Shown in pieces: positions 1 to 10,468 of a stretch of 64,000 bases of DNA. Below the pieces are notes generated by a model that ran no database searches, was not told where the DNA came from, and saw only the letters and a list, made by a program, of their open reading frames with translations. The number at the start of each line of letters is the position of its first letter. Positions within the stretch are counted from its first letter, which is position 1. The stretch comes from Proteus penneri (GTDB taxonomy: Bacteria; Pseudomonadota; Gammaproteobacteria; Enterobacterales; Enterobacteriaceae): contig NZ_PHFJ01000008.1 of assembly GCF_003144535.1 (NCBI RefSeq), positions 1 through 64,000 of the forward strand. Reading direction: 5' to 3'. A program made the translations under genes and the position numbers.

Positions 1-20
1 CGACTATATTCCTTAATATC

Positions 21-41
21 GCTCCCTCAAATAGAGGGAGC
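21..41 (-). other. Hairpin downstream of fusA, before the expected tuf gene
   Basis: An 8-bp perfect inverted repeat (GCTCCCTC / GAGGGAGC, 5-nt loop) lies between the fusA stop and the window edge. No T-run follows on the minus strand, so it looks like an intercistronic mRNA structure rather than a terminator. The leftmost bases read on the minus strand contain AAGGA, which would suit the ribosome binding site of a tuf gene starting just outside the window. That last point is inference from the conserved fusA-tufA order. Confidence 0.4.
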
Positions 42-68
42 GTAAACTAAATTGAACTCGAAAGGATC

Positions 69-2183
69 TTATTTCGCTTTACGAGCTTCGATAATAGCCT
101 GAGCGACGTTGCTAGGCGCTTCGCTGTACTTCAAGAACTCCATAGAGTATGAAGCACGACCCTGAGTTTGTGAACGCAGGTCAGTTGCATAACCGAACAT
201 CTCAGCCAGTGGTACTTGGGCACGGATGATCTTACCGGTAGGCAGATCGTCCATACCTTCAACCATACCACGACGACGGTTTAAGTCACCGATAACGTCG
301 CCCATGTAATCTTCTGGCGTTTCAATCTCAACTTTCATGACTGGCTCAAGCAGAATTGGCTTAGCTTTCATGAAGCCGTCTTTAAATGCCATTGATGCGG
401 CGATTTTAAACGCGATTTCTGAGGAGTCAACATCATGGTAAGAACCATAATGTAAACGAGCCTGAATATCCACAACAGGATAACCTGCTAATGGACCAGA
501 TTTCAGCTGTTCTTGAATACCTTTATCAACAGCTGGGATGAATTCTTTAGGAATTACACCACCAACGATATCGTTGATAAATACGTAGTTCTCTTCACCA
601 CCTGCTGGTAATGGAGACAGGTCGATAACAACATGACCGTACTGACCACGACCACCAGATTGTTTCGCGTGTTTACCTTCGATATCAGTTACTGTATCAC
701 GAATAGTTTCACGGTAAGCAACCTGTGGTTTACCTACGTTCGCTTCAACTTTAAATTCACGACGCATACGGTCAACTAACACGTCTAAGTGCAGCTCACC
801 CATACCAGCAATGATAGTCTGACCAGTTTCTTCGTCACTTGATACGCGGAAAGATGGATCTTCCTGAGCCAGACGGTTCAGAGCGATACCCATTTTTTCT
901 TGGTCAGCTTTAGTCTTAGGTTCGATAGCAACAGAGATTACTGGCTCTGGGAATTCCATACGTTCTAAGATGATTGGTGCCTCAATTGCACACAGAGTAT
1001 CACCTGTAGTAACGTCTTTCAGACCGATAGCAGCAGCGATGTCGCCTGCACGAACTTCTTTAATTTCTTCACGCTTATTAGCATGCATCTGAACAATACG
1101 GCCAAAACGTTCTTTTTTGTCTTTAACCGGGTTCAGAACTGTGTCACCTGAGTTTACAACACCAGAGTACACACGGAAGAATGTTAAGTTACCAACAAAT
1201 GGGTCAGTTGCGATTTTGAATGCCAGAGATGAGAACGGCTCTTCGTCGCTTGAATGACGTTCTGCTGGAGTATCTTTACCGTCTGGTAACATACCTTTAA
1301 TTGCAGGAACATCTGTTGGTGCTGGCAGGTATTCAATTACCGCATCCAGCATTGCCTGAACACCTTTGTTCTTAAACGCAGAACCACAGGTAACCAGGAT
1401 AATTTCATTATCTAGAACGCGTTTACGCAGAGCAGCTTTGATTTCTGCTTCTGTCAGTTCTTCGCCGCCCAGATATTTGTCCATCAGTTCTTCTGATGCT
1501 TCAGCTGCTGATTCGACTAGGTTGTTGTGCCATTCTTCAGCTAAATCTTGCAGATTTGCAGGAATGTCTTCGTATTCGAAGGTAACACCTTGGTCTTCTT
1601 CATTCCAACGGATTGATTTCATTTTAATTAAATCAACAACACCGGTGAAATGTTCTTCAGCACCTACTGGAATTTGCAGTGGAACTGGGTTTGCAGCCAG
1701 ACGTGTTTTGATTTGTTCAACAACACGCAGGAAGTTTGCACCCATACGGTCCATTTTGTTAACGAACGCGATACGTGGTACATGATATTTGTTAGCCTGG
1801 CGCCATACTGTTTCTGACTGAGGCTGAACACCACCAACTGCACAGTAAACCATAACCGCGCCATCAAGAACACGCATAGAACGTTCTACTTCGATTGTGA
1901 AGTCAACGTGTCCTGGGGTGTCGATGATGTTTACACGGTGAGGCTCAAACTGTTTAGCCATACCAGACCAGAATGCAGTAGTTGCTGCGGATGTGATAGT
2001 AATACCACGTTCCTGCTCCTGCTCCATCCAGTCCATTGTTGCTGAACCTTCGTGAGTTTCACCAATTTTATGGTTTACACCGGTATAAAACAGAATACGT
2101 TCACTTGTAGTGGTTTTACCGGCATCGATGTGCGCACTAATACCGATATTACGGTAGCGTGCTATGGGGGTTTGACGAGCCAT
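69..2183 (-). CDS. fusA: Elongation factor G
   Basis: This is the translocation GTPase that moves tRNA and mRNA through the ribosome after peptide transfer and, with RRF, helps recycle ribosomes. The 704-residue length is normal. The G1 P-loop [10 protein letters not shown] is at residues 17-26, DTPGH at 88-92 and NKMD near 142, followed by the usual domains II-V. It is the third visible gene of the str operon (rpsL-rpsG-fusA), read leftward, with a 78-bp gap after rpsG. Tuf is expected next, beyond the window edge. Nothing is unusual about the sequence. Confidence 0.99.
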   Translation of the reverse strand: MARQTPIARYRNIGISAHIDAGKTTTSERILFYTGVNHKIGETHEGSATMDWMEQEQERGITITSAATTAFWSGMAKQFEPHRVNIIDTPGHVDFTIEVERSMRVLDGAVMVYCAVGGVQPQSETVWRQANKYHVPRIAFVNKMDRMGANFLRVVEQIKTRLAANPVPLQIPVGAEEHFTGVVDLIKMKSIRWNEEDQGVTFEYEDIPANLQDLAEEWHNNLVESAAEASEELMDKYLGGEELTEAEIKAALRKRVLDNEIILVTCGSAFKNKGVQAMLDAVIEYLPAPTDVPAIKGMLPDGKDTPAERHSSDEEPFSSLAFKIATDPFVGNLTFFRVYSGVVNSGDTVLNPVKDKKERFGRIVQMHANKREEIKEVRAGDIAAAIGLKDVTTGDTLCAIEAPIILERMEFPEPVISVAIEPKTKADQEKMGIALNRLAQEDPSFRVSSDEETGQTIIAGMGELHLDVLVDRMRREFKVEANVGKPQVAYRETIRDTVTDIEGKHAKQSGGRGQYGHVVIDLSPLPAGGEENYVFINDIVGGVIPKEFIPAVDKGIQEQLKSGPLAGYPVVDIQARLHYGSYHDVDSSEIAFKIAASMAFKDGFMKAKPILLEPVMKVEIETPEDYMGDVIGDLNRRRGMVEGMDDLPTGKIIRAQVPLAEMFGYATDLRSQTQGRASYSMEFLKYSEAPSNVAQAIIEARKAK

Positions 2184-2261
2184 TTTTTCCTCTCTCGTGG
2201 GCGTTCAATTCAGGTAAAGGACAGCAGAGCTGTCCTGAAAAGAGTTGCGATACTCCGTGGA

Positions 2262-2789
<528 letters not shown>

Positions 2790-2831
2790 TTATTGGTGAA
2801 AAAATGTTTGGCCTTACTTAACGGAGAACCA

Positions 2832-3206
<375 letters not shown>

Positions 3207-3288
3207 TTAAAAAAAGCTCCTGGTTTTTGCTTCGTAAACACGGATTTGAACTCTGTCTTGTCAACAAGACAAAACATGAGGACGCAGA

Positions 3289-3317
3289 ATTTTATTGCTG
3301 ACGGGCTCATGTGTCAA
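3289..3317 (-). promoter_or_regulatory. Sigma-70 promoter of the str operon
   Basis: Read on the minus strand, a perfect -35 TTGACA (3312-3317) is separated by 17 bp from -10 TAAAAT (3289-3294), upstream of rpsL. A second TATAAT-like element lies just upstream and could be a tandem start. This is the expected location of the str promoter. Confidence 0.85.
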
Positions 3318-3333
3318 GAATTATACAGCAATT

Positions 3334-3627
3334 CTACGCTCCCCAATGAATTTGTTGGGGGTGTTTTACCGTTAAATCGACAAAATCACCATAATTGATG
3401 AGTTTAATATGATGAGATACTTGATCTTTTAAGCCTCTTGCCAAAACATCATCAATTAATGCGTAAATTGAAATTTGCTGTTGAAGACAATATTTTAATA
3501 AGGGATTCTCTTCAAGAACTGCCAGTACACCATCTTGTATTAACAAAACATCATCTTCTTTTGTCAATAAAGATAAAAAAGTCTCTAAATCACTTTGATA
3601 AATAGAGACGGAATAAGTATACAACAT
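3334..3627 (-). CDS. tusB: Sulfurtransferase complex subunit TusB
   Basis: TusB is part of the cytoplasmic TusBCD sulfur relay. The relay takes persulfide sulfur from TusA and passes it through TusE to MnmA for 2-thiouridine at the tRNA wobble position 34. The 97-residue protein has the family's LLLIQDGV-type strand and ends in the conserved LTVKHPQQ-W tail. It is the last gene of tusDCB, 31 bp after tusC, in the E. coli order just upstream of rpsL. TusB has no catalytic cysteine in this family and serves structurally. Confidence 0.95.
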   Translation of the reverse strand: MLYTYSVSIYQSDLETFLSLLTKEDDVLLIQDGVLAVLEENPLLKYCLQQQISIYALIDDVLARGLKDQVSHHIKLINYGDFVDLTVKHPQQIHWGA

Positions 3628-3658
3628 AACCGTTCAACCTTCCTGACTAACTTCTGTA

Positions 3659-4027
3659 TTAAAAGCGCAATATCACATCATATTCACTCAATTTTTGAGC
3701 AATATCTTGTTGGGATATCACCTGTGCATCCAAGACAAAAGAAGTTTGAGAGGATAATCCACGATGAACCATGTCTTTCAGTGATATATAGACGTTTGTC
3801 ACATCATACAAGGGTAGCACTTTAAATGTTGCTGCATGATGACGTGATAACACCCCTTCAGGCTGTTGATTTTCAACGAGTTGAAATACACCATCAGAGA
3901 TAAAAAAAACGCCAATATCTTCTGTTAAGGCTGAGGTTGCTAGTAAAGCATCCAAACCTTCTCGACCTGCACTATTACCATGAGGTGCTTGAGTAAAAAG
4001 GAAGGCAACTGAATTCATTTTCTTCAT
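3659..4027 (-). CDS. tusC: Sulfurtransferase complex subunit TusC
   Basis: TusC is the second subunit of the TusBCD heterohexamer that relays sulfur for tRNA 2-thiolation. It is a DsrE/DsrF-like fold protein of 122 residues with the family segments [20 protein letters not shown] and [10 protein letters not shown] and a C-terminal YDVILRF. Its ATG directly follows the tusD stop codon (TAA ATG), which suggests translational coupling. A second in-frame ATG three codons in is an alternative start. Confidence 0.95.
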   Translation of the reverse strand: MKKMNSVAFLFTQAPHGNSAGREGLDALLATSALTEDIGVFFISDGVFQLVENQQPEGVLSRHHAATFKVLPLYDVTNVYISLKDMVHRGLSSQTSFVLDAQVISQQDIAQKLSEYDVILRF

Positions 4028-4423
4028 TTAAAATTGCACCACACGAGAACAAGTCAATATAGCTTGAGCCAGTGAACCCAAACCACTTAACTCAAATTCA
4101 GGCGCCATGTTATCGTTCATCATTTCCAGTTCTTTGGCCTGTTGTTTATCAATAATTCCTCTACGCAATGCCGCAGCAACACAAACATGTAAGGGGATTT
4201 GATGTTTTTTCGCCAACGCAACCCACGCTTTAGGAAGATCAAATTCATCATTTGCAGGCGATACCAATTTATTAGCATTCACAACACCTTCTCGATAGAA
4301 GAAAATTTGTGCAATTTGATGCCCTTTTTCAATAAGGGCATTTGCGAATAAATAGGCACTTGAAGCTTGTTCAGTTCCGTAATGAGGCCCCGTAACCACT
4401 AAACAATATGTCAAGGAACTCAT
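4028..4423 (-). CDS. tusD: Sulfurtransferase TusD
   Basis: TusD is the catalytic subunit of TusBCD. It receives persulfide sulfur from TusA and passes it to TusE. The 131-residue protein has the DsrE-like fold. The acceptor cysteine lies in the segment [11 protein letters not shown], near residue 78, matching the E. coli active site position. It is the first tus gene and starts 9 bp after the end of yheO, so the four genes may be cotranscribed. Confidence 0.96.
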   Translation of the reverse strand: MSSLTYCLVVTGPHYGTEQASSAYLFANALIEKGHQIAQIFFYREGVVNANKLVSPANDEFDLPKAWVALAKKHQIPLHVCVAAALRRGIIDKQQAKELEMMNDNMAPEFELSGLGSLAQAILTCSRVVQF

Positions 4424-4432
4424 AATGTTGCC

Positions 4433-5137
4433 TTATTCTCCATTTTTAAATTGGCGAATATAAAGATACACAGTATGTTTTGAAATATTTAAGCGGTCTG
4501 CAACCTGATTAATGGCATCTTTAATATCAAAAATACCTTTCTCATAAAGATTTAACACAACTTGCTTATTCTTGGCATTATTCGCGACTTCACGATCATT
4601 ATTTACTTCTTCAATCGTGAACTCTAATGTTTGAGCCACTAAATCATCAACTGATGAGGCAAAGTTAACATCAGATGCAACTTCATGTGTTTCTTCAGGA
4701 ATAAAGGTTTTAATTACTTCAGAGAATGGAACATCAAGGTTCATATTGATACACAATAAACCAATGACTCGACGTTCACGATTACGAATAGCAATCGTGA
4801 TTGATTTCATCAGTGCACCACTTTTCGCTCTAGTAAAGTAAGCCTTTGAAAAACTTGAATCTTCATCTGTAATATCATGTAACATTTGTAATGCCAAATC
4901 GGTAATTGGAGAGCCAATCTTACGACCAGTGTGTTCTCCATTGGCGATTTTAACCGCTGAACATTTCAAATCTTCCAGAGAGTGCAATACGATTTCGCAA
5001 TGGTTACCGATGAGCATAGCCAAACCATCCACGGCTGCTTCATAGGACTTCAATATTTCGTGATCAGTTTGAGTAAAAGGTCGGCTATCTAGTTTTTCAA
5101 ACTCGCTGCTGTCACCATTAAATAACGGGCTAGACAT
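4433..5137 (-). CDS. yheO: YheO-family DNA-binding regulator
   Basis: A 234-residue putative transcription regulator with an N-terminal PAS-like YheO domain (about 25-140) and a C-terminal helix-turn-helix around INQVADRLNISKHTVYLYIRQF. The regulon is not known. Its position immediately upstream of tusDCB matches E. coli. The 5' region holds a perfect 8-bp inverted repeat (5266-5287) that could serve as an operator or as part of a small RNA. Confidence 0.9.
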   Translation of the reverse strand: MSSPLFNGDSSEFEKLDSRPFTQTDHEILKSYEAAVDGLAMLIGNHCEIVLHSLEDLKCSAVKIANGEHTGRKIGSPITDLALQMLHDITDEDSSFSKAYFTRAKSGALMKSITIAIRNRERRVIGLLCINMNLDVPFSEVIKTFIPEETHEVASDVNFASSVDDLVAQTLEFTIEEVNNDREVANNAKNKQVVLNLYEKGIFDIKDAINQVADRLNISKHTVYLYIRQFKNGE

Positions 5138-5255
5138 TTGATTATATAATCCTTAAAGGCTTTAATTATGATAATGACTTGAGGTTCTATTTTTTATAAC
5201 GATTCGTCATTGCGGATCAATTCAATATTGAAAAAATTTAAATATAAAAACAGAA

Positions 5256-5345
5256 TTAAGAACGATTCTGACGTTAGATCGTCAGAAGATCTACGTCAAG
5301 TGACTTAAAATAAGAGCTTTGTGATAGGTCACAGCTTTTTTCATT
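5256..5345 (+). ncRNA. Candidate small RNA or orphan terminator opposite yheO
   Basis: On the plus strand a perfect 8-bp hairpin (TTCTGACG / CGTCAGAA, 5266-5287) is followed by a second, bulged hairpin (about 5312-5336, GTGA/TCAC core) ending in a run of six T. This resembles a small RNA with an intrinsic terminator, and no coding frame precedes it. A weak promoter (TTCAAT, 16 bp, TATAAA) lies just upstream. It could equally be an operator plus a chance hairpin. Confidence 0.35.
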
Positions 5346-5787
5346 TTTCTTCATATTTTGTACTCATCCCCTCTCTTTATTTTTGAAGAATTCCTTTTTT
5401 AGGCGTGAGAAGGATCAAAATTGACTCTATTGAATAGATTACCTATATTCCAATTTATTGTTATTTTAACTAGCGATTAATCCCATGAATATACTGATGA
5501 TATGCCAATCTCAGCAAACTTCATCAATAATAGGATTAATTTCTGTCGCTTCTATGCCTATTGAAACTCTCTTTCCACCACCTCAACCTATGAAAGAGGT
5601 TGTAGTCAATACAACGGTTATTGTTGCAACTTGCATCGCTTGATCTATTTAATCGGCTTAATCGCATATTTAACCAACAGGCTAAATTGATGTGTTATTT
5701 ACGTTTATTTATTGATGTTTTATCAATCGCCAACCATGACTAAAAATAATCAAGCTATCTTACTGCTCATTTTACAGGTGTATCATC

Positions 5788-6067
5788 ATGCATTTACGTC
5801 AATATTGCGCGAGATTCGGTCCAACGACATTATTTGTTTTATTATGGAATAGCGGTGCTATCTTTTCTCGTTGGGGCTTAGATAATGGTAGCGCATTTGC
5901 TATTATACCGCTTACTCTCAAGCGGTAACTTAGTTAATGTCACGAGCTTATTCTATTTAGTACCCTAAGTGACAGCCTTAATGGATTATATTTTCTTGGG
6001 CAATAAGATGTCGCTACTTAGCTTAGTAGGAATGGGGCTATTATTATTGGTTTGCTGTTTGTATTAA
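5788..6067 (+). pseudogene. Decayed DMT-superfamily (EamA) permease
   Basis: Two pieces of an EamA-type drug/metabolite transporter survive. From the ATG at 5788 about 40 codons encode a typical N-terminus (LFVLLWNSGAIFSRWGLDNG). Translation then stops after LKR. From about 5910 a second frame gives the family's C-terminal helices (GNLVNVTSLFYLVP, then VTALMDYIFLGNKMSLLSLVG), interrupted by an in-frame TAA and ending at 6067. An intact member has about 300 codons, so most of the middle is deleted. E. coli has no gene here between yheO and fkpA. Confidence 0.8.
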
Positions 6068-6122
6068 AAAAAACAAAAATCGATTAATACTATATGTGTT
6101 AATAAATAATGTATTAGAAACA

Positions 6123-6153
6123 AAAATGCTGACATTTATGTCAGCATTTTTTT
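6123..6153. terminator. Bidirectional intrinsic terminator downstream of fkpA
   Basis: A 12-bp perfect stem (AAAATGCTGACA / TGTCAGCATTTT, loop TTTA) is flanked by A and T runs, so it can work in both directions. It lies just beyond the fkpA stop codon. Confidence 0.85.
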
Positions 6154-6166
6154 CTTTATAAATAAA

Positions 6167-6916
6167 TTACTTGTCGCTTTCAACACTCAGTAATTCAATT
6201 TCAAACACTAAGGTTGAATTAGCTGGAATACCGCTAGTTGCACGTTGTCCATAACCTAATTCAGGTGGAATAACTAATTTGATTTTACCGCCTTCTTTGA
6301 TGTATTTCATACCTTCAGTCCAACCAGGAATAACGCTTTTCAGGCTAATTGTCAGAGGTTCTTTACGATCATAAGAGCTATCAAATTGTTTACCATCAAT
6401 CAGCATACCCTTGTAGTTTACAGTAACACGGTCAGCATCTGTTGGTGTTTTTCCTTTACCCGGATTTTCAACTAAATACAGTAAACCGGATTTTGTTTTT
6501 ACCACACCTTTTTCAGCAGCAAATTCTGTGCGGAATTTATCACCAGCAGCTTTGTTTTCAGTCGCTTCTTTTTCCATTTTTGCCGTTGCTGCAGTACGGA
6601 CTTGATCTTCAAAAGCCGCTAATGTTAATTCAATTTCAGCATCTGATAATTTTGATTTACTATTAAATGCATCCTGAACACCGGCTAACAGTTGTTTAGA
6701 ATCTAAAGTAATACCAATATTTTTTTGTTCTTGTAATGCAGCTTCCATATAGCGACCCATCGACGCACCTAACGCATAGGCATTTTGCTCATTTTGAGTT
6801 TTAAATGCGCTATTTAGTGTTGGCACTTTAGCTGCTTCTTCAGCGAATGCATGCGGTGCACTGAATGCGAAAGCTAAACTGGTTGCCAACAACGTCGTTT
6901 TTAATAAAGATTTCAT
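6167..6916 (-). CDS. fkpA: Periplasmic FKBP-type peptidyl-prolyl isomerase FkpA
   Basis: FkpA is a periplasmic chaperone and prolyl isomerase that helps fold exported proteins. The 249-residue precursor has a signal peptide (about 1-25, ending APHAFA). An N-terminal helical dimerisation domain follows (about 30-130), then an FKBP domain (about 140-245) with GTPTDADRVTVNYKG-like, DSSYDR, IPGWTEG and IPPELGYG motifs. A bidirectional terminator follows. In E. coli the gene belongs to the sigma-E envelope stress regulon; I did not identify that promoter here. Confidence 0.97.
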   Translation of the reverse strand: MKSLLKTTLLATSLAFAFSAPHAFAEEAAKVPTLNSAFKTQNEQNAYALGASMGRYMEAALQEQKNIGITLDSKQLLAGVQDAFNSKSKLSDAEIELTLAAFEDQVRTAATAKMEKEATENKAAGDKFRTEFAAEKGVVKTKSGLLYLVENPGKGKTPTDADRVTVNYKGMLIDGKQFDSSYDRKEPLTISLKSVIPGWTEGMKYIKEGGKIKLVIPPELGYGQRATSGIPANSTLVFEIELLSVESDK

Positions 6917-7017
6917 CCCATTCTCCAGTATATGTTAGTGAGTCGCTACGTTTTGCAAACGATCATCATAGACCTTCACTAAAACGTTTTGCATCACTTC
7001 TTGCTGTCGTTGCGGTA

Positions 7018-7143
7018 TGTACTCGTCATACTTCAAGTTGTCGAGTTGTTGACTGAGTTTATTTGCACGAGTCACATACGATGTATGTTCTTAGTGACTT
7101 ATTCACTTGTCGCCTAGTCGCACCTCGAATATTCAGAGTATAA
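7018..7143. repeat. ERIC-sized imperfect palindromic intergenic repeat
   Basis: About 126 bp bounded by imperfect inverted ends: TACTCGTCATACTTCAAGTTG on the left, and CACCTCGAATATTCAGAGTA on the right, which is similar when reverse-complemented. Internally it has the arrangement 'cataCTTCAAGTTG ... TTCACTTGtCGCCTAG.CGCAcCTCGAATATTcAG.GTATA'. From memory this resembles dispersed enterobacterial intergenic repeats. It lies between fkpA and slyX. No coding frame crosses it. Confidence 0.55.
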
Positions 7144-7374
7144 ACCTCATCTACGGGTAGCAATTTTATATGAATTTAAAAAATTTTGCCGACACTCTTA
7201 ACAGTTAATGTTAGGATTTTTGTCAGCACTGAGTGCTACCACATTAGCAAAATAGTCTTTTATCTCAAACCAGATTTATGTCTTCCTGTGTATATATCAG
7301 TAAATAAGATTAAATTTCGCAAGTTTGTTAGTCATAGTCGTCGTAATAGGACATTTTAAAGGAGGAAAAACACA

Positions 7375-7593
7375 ATGGATATTAAGGAAGTAGAGCGATT
7401 GCTCATTCAATTAGAAAGCAAAGTTGCTTTCCAAGATGCGACTATTGAAGAATTAAATCAGGTGGTCACACAGCAACAAATTGAAATCAGCCGCTTTAAA
7501 GAAGCCTTAAAAATTGTTTCTGAGCGCCTAAAAAATTCTCAAACCTCAATACTTGCTAGACCTGAGGATGAAACACCGCCACCTCACTATTGA
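7375..7593 (+). CDS. slyX: SlyX family protein
   Basis: A small 72-residue coiled-coil protein of unknown function, conserved next to slyD in enterobacteria. The helix runs through most of the chain (VERLLIQLESKVAFQDATIEELNQV as a heptad pattern), and the C-terminus has the family's PPHY ending. A strong ribosome binding site (AAAGGAGG) sits 9 bp before the ATG. It converges on slyD, with a shared terminator at 7630-7655. Confidence 0.93.
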   Translation: MDIKEVERLLIQLESKVAFQDATIEELNQVVTQQQIEISRFKEALKIVSERLKNSQTSILARPEDETPPPHY

Positions 7594-7629
7594 GTTGTTG
7601 TTCGCTGTTAATATCAAAGCTGAAAACAA

Positions 7630-7655
7630 AAAAGGAGCGCTTAAACGCTCCTTTT
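7630..7655. terminator. Bidirectional terminator between slyX and slyD
   Basis: A 10-bp perfect stem AAAAGGAGCG / CGCTCCTTTT with a 6-nt loop lies between the converging slyX and slyD genes. Confidence 0.9.
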
Positions 7656-7673
7656 GATCTTTTCAAAGAAAGA

Positions 7674-8309
7674 TTAGTGCTGACAACCACAACCGCCATT
7701 GCCGTGACCACCGTGACCACCGTGACCATGACCACCGCCACAGCATCCACCTTCTTCACCGTGTGAATGACCATGACCGTGACCACCGCCACAGCATCCG
7801 CCTTCTTCACCGTGACCGTGGCCACCACAACATTCGTGCTCTTCTTCACCATGTACGTGACCGTGAGCTAATTCTTCTTCGGTCGCTTCACGAATTGCAA
7901 CGATTTCAACATGAAACTTCAGGTTTTGGCCTGCTAACATGTGGTTACCATCAACAATAACTTCGTCACCTTCAATACCTGTAATTTCTACTGGTACTGG
8001 ACCTTGGTCGGTATCAGCCAGAAAACGCATACCAACTTCTAACTCATCAACGCCCACAAAAACATCTTTCGGTACGCGTTGAACTAAGTTTTCGTCATAT
8101 TGACCATATGCATCATCAGAAGCCACTTCTACGTCGAATTTCTCACCGACTTCGCGACCTGTTAATGCATTTTCTAAACCACTGATTAAAGAACCACGGC
8201 CATGCAGATAGTCTAACGGTGCGCTCACCGTGGACTCATCAACTAAAACACCGTCTTCTGATCTTACTTGATAAGCCAGACTAACTACCAAGTCGTTTGC
8301 TACTTTCAT
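7674..8309 (-). CDS. slyD: FKBP-type peptidyl-prolyl isomerase and metallochaperone SlyD
   Basis: SlyD is a cytosolic prolyl isomerase and chaperone that also binds Ni2+/Zn2+ and helps hydrogenase maturation. I start it at the ATG of MKVANDLVVSLAYQVR, giving 211 residues. A longer upstream reading frame is not family-like. It has an FKBP domain with an inserted flap (about 1-150) and a C-terminal tail of about 55 residues rich in His, Cys and Gly, where GEEGGCCGGG-type units recur three times. The DNA of the tail is correspondingly repetitive. Proteus depends on nickel for urease, so nickel storage is a plausible added role (inference). Confidence 0.97.
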   Translation of the reverse strand: MKVANDLVVSLAYQVRSEDGVLVDESTVSAPLDYLHGRGSLISGLENALTGREVGEKFDVEVASDDAYGQYDENLVQRVPKDVFVGVDELEVGMRFLADTDQGPVPVEITGIEGDEVIVDGNHMLAGQNLKFHVEIVAIREATEEELAHGHVHGEEEHECCGGHGHGEEGGCCGGGHGHGHSHGEEGGCCGGGHGHGGHGGHGNGGCGCQH

Positions 8310-8397
8310 GACATCTCCTACATACCCGTGGGCAAAATTTTCCCGATTGTAACGAAAAATAAATCTTCTGTATCGGGTTATATCAAAAAACCTATAA

Positions 8398-8601
8398 TTA
8401 TTGTGGTGTAAAGATCCCAATGACTTGTTCATTTTTACGAACAAGTGAGTTAACTTCACCCTCTGTTTGCCGTTGTTGATGGCCACATTTCGCACATTCC
8501 ACAATATCCACTTTATCTTCACGCCACATTTTAAGTGTATCTTGAGCTTGACAGTGTGGGCACACAGCTCCTGCAATAAAGCGTTTACGGGTTGCAGACA
8601 T
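8398..8601 (-). CDS. yheV: YheV family putative zinc-ribbon protein
   Basis: A 67-residue protein of unknown function with two CxxC pairs (CPHC and CAKC) forming a probable zinc ribbon. I chose the start at MSATRKRFIAGAVCP, which matches the family N-terminus; an upstream in-frame ATG adds eight residues that overlap kefB. It follows kefB by 4 bp and is likely cotranscribed with kefGB, as in E. coli. Confidence 0.9.
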   Translation of the reverse strand: MSATRKRFIAGAVCPHCQAQDTLKMWREDKVDIVECAKCGHQQRQTEGEVNSLVRKNEQVIGIFTPQ

Positions 8602-8605
8602 GGGG

Positions 8606-10468
8606 TCAGTTCTCCTGTTTATCAATAGATCTTTTTTCTTTACTTATTTGAGGAATATCCTCTGTTAAAGACTCATCCCAAATATCCGGTTGGTGATGCT
8701 CTTGACGAATTTCTTCACTAAAAAGTTCTTCAAGCTCTCGCCTTGCTTCTTTTACACGAGAAACATTGGAAACTTCTTCAGGTGATTCATCCACCAACTT
8801 TCTAAGCAATTGCATATCCAAACGACGAAAATGCTGTTGTGCTCGATAAGCTTGGTGAGGATGCATACCTAATTCAATTAATGTCTTACGCCCTAACTCT
8901 AAAGCACTAGAAAATGTTTCTCTGCTAAAATCTGTTACACCTGCTTTAAGCAATTCATGAGCCTCAACACGTCCTCTTGCTCTGGAAATAATATGCAAAT
9001 TAGGGAAGTGTCGCTGACAGAGATGAACAATTTCCATCGTTGCTTCAGGTTCATTACTAGTGATTACAATCGTTTTTGCGTGTTCCGCACCCGCTGCACG
9101 CAATAGATTGAGATCGGTTGCATCACCGTAATAAACTTTATAGCCGTATTTACGCATGGTGCTTATGCTTCCGACATCATGCTCTAATACCGTGACATTA
9201 ACCTTGTTCGCCATTAATAAGCGCCCTACAACCTGTCCCATTCGACCAAAACCAACAAGAATAACTTCTGGATGATTGTTTTCAACAAAAGGCTGTTCGT
9301 CTGTTTTAGGATCATTATAACGGCGAGATAATACAGCGTCTGTCATTTGCATCACAAGTGGCGTTGTCATCATAGAAAGCGTGACAACAACCAACAATAA
9401 TGCCATTTGCTGACTTTCTAATACGCCCATTGCCATAGACGTCGAGAAAACAACAAACGCAAATTCCCCACCTTGGCTTAATACAGCTGAAAATTGTAAG
9501 CGCGTGGAAAAACGTAATCTGGCTAACCAAGCGATACTATAAAGTATTAATGCTTTCACAATAACCAGCACTAAGACACCTAATAATACTTGTGGAAGAT
9601 AACGCCATAAAATACCGATATCTAAAGACATACCGACAGAGATAAAAAAGAGTCCTAAAAGAAGACCTTTAAAAGGTTCAATAGAGATCTCTAATTCATG
9701 TCGATATTCTGAATCTGCCAATAACACCCCTGCAATAAAGGTTCCCATTGCCATTGAAAAACCTAGGGTTTCCATAAAAATAGCAGCACCTAATACAACA
9801 AGTAGCGCAGCCGCAGTAAAAACTTCCCTTACTCCAGATTTCACAACTAAGCGTAAGAGTGGACGTAATAAATAACGCCCACAAATCAGCAATCCAGCAA
9901 AAGCAGCTACTTTCAACGCAATTCGATACCAATCGCTACTTGCTGTTTCTCCGGCTAACAAAGGAATAACGGCAAGGATAGGAATAACCGCCATATCTTG
10001 GAAAAGTAAAACAGCAAAACCTAATTGCCCACCTTCATTATGGTTCATTCCTTTCTCATTCATAAGTTGCAATGCCATCGCCGTAGAAGACATCGCAATA
10101 CCTAATCCACCAATAACGGCAGCCTGCCATGAAAAAGAAGTAAAAACGAGAATGAGCCCTGAAAAAATAGAAGCGGTTAATACCACCTGCATTGAACCAA
10201 CACCAAAAATAGCACGTCTCAATTCCCATAACTTAGCTGGATTTAATTCCAAACCAATAAGGAACATTAAAAAGACCACACCTAGCTCAGCAAAATGCAA
10301 GATATTATCGACATCTTTAAACAGCCCGAATCCCCAAGGTCCAATGACAATCCCAGCAATCAAATAACCGAGTACTGCACCAATTTTAAGACGTTGAGCA
10401 ATAGGTACCATAACTACAGCAGCACACAGGAAAAAGAGCACCGCCTTAATCATCCAATTATCTTCCAT
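8606..10468 (-). CDS. kefB: Glutathione-regulated potassium-efflux antiporter KefB
   Basis: KefB is an inner-membrane K+/H+ antiporter of the CPA2 family. It is held closed by glutathione and opened by glutathione adducts, so cytoplasm acidifies and resists electrophiles. The 620-residue protein has 12-13 membrane segments (about 1-380). A cytoplasmic RCK/KTN nucleotide-binding domain begins [17 protein letters not shown] at about residue 401, followed by a charged C-terminal tail. Its start overlaps the end of kefG by one base, which implies coupling to its activating partner. Confidence 0.96.
   Translation of the reverse strand: MEDNWMIKAVLFFLCAAVVMVPIAQRLKIGAVLGYLIAGIVIGPWGFGLFKDVDNILHFAELGVVFLMFLIGLELNPAKLWELRRAIFGVGSMQVVLTASIFSGLILVFTSFSWQAAVIGGLGIAMSSTAMALQLMNEKGMNHNEGGQLGFAVLLFQDMAVIPILAVIPLLAGETASSDWYRIALKVAAFAGLLICGRYLLRPLLRLVVKSGVREVFTAAALLVVLGAAIFMETLGFSMAMGTFIAGVLLADSEYRHELEISIEPFKGLLLGLFFISVGMSLDIGILWRYLPQVLLGVLVLVIVKALILYSIAWLARLRFSTRLQFSAVLSQGGEFAFVVFSTSMAMGVLESQQMALLLVVVTLSMMTTPLVMQMTDAVLSRRYNDPKTDEQPFVENNHPEVILVGFGRMGQVVGRLLMANKVNVTVLEHDVGSISTMRKYGYKVYYGDATDLNLLRAAGAEHAKTIVITSNEPEATMEIVHLCQRHFPNLHIISRARGRVEAHELLKAGVTDFSRETFSSALELGRKTLIELGMHPHQAYRAQQHFRRLDMQLLRKLVDESPEEVSNVSRVKEARRELEELFSEEIRQEHHQPDIWDESLTEDIPQISKEKRSIDKQEN

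Noticed and set aside
1366-1785. A 139-codon open frame on the plus strand opposite fusA.
   Set aside because: It is antisense to a strongly conserved gene, has no ribosome site and reads as low-complexity Ser/Arg-rich sequence. It is a shadow of fusA codon bias.
5160-5180. A Fur-box-like stretch (ATTATGATAATGAC) just upstream of yheO.
   Set aside because: Only one half resembles the Fur consensus and the other half does not fit. No iron gene is near.
5485-5643. A 52-codon frame from an ATG in the yheO-fkpA gap.
   Set aside because: No ribosome site, no family that I recognise and no promoter. It may be a further remnant of lost genes, but nothing supports a product.
7556-7852. A 98-codon frame overlapping slyD on the same strand, reading VVTVMV-like repeats.
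   Set aside because: It is the out-of-frame reading of the repetitive SlyD tail.
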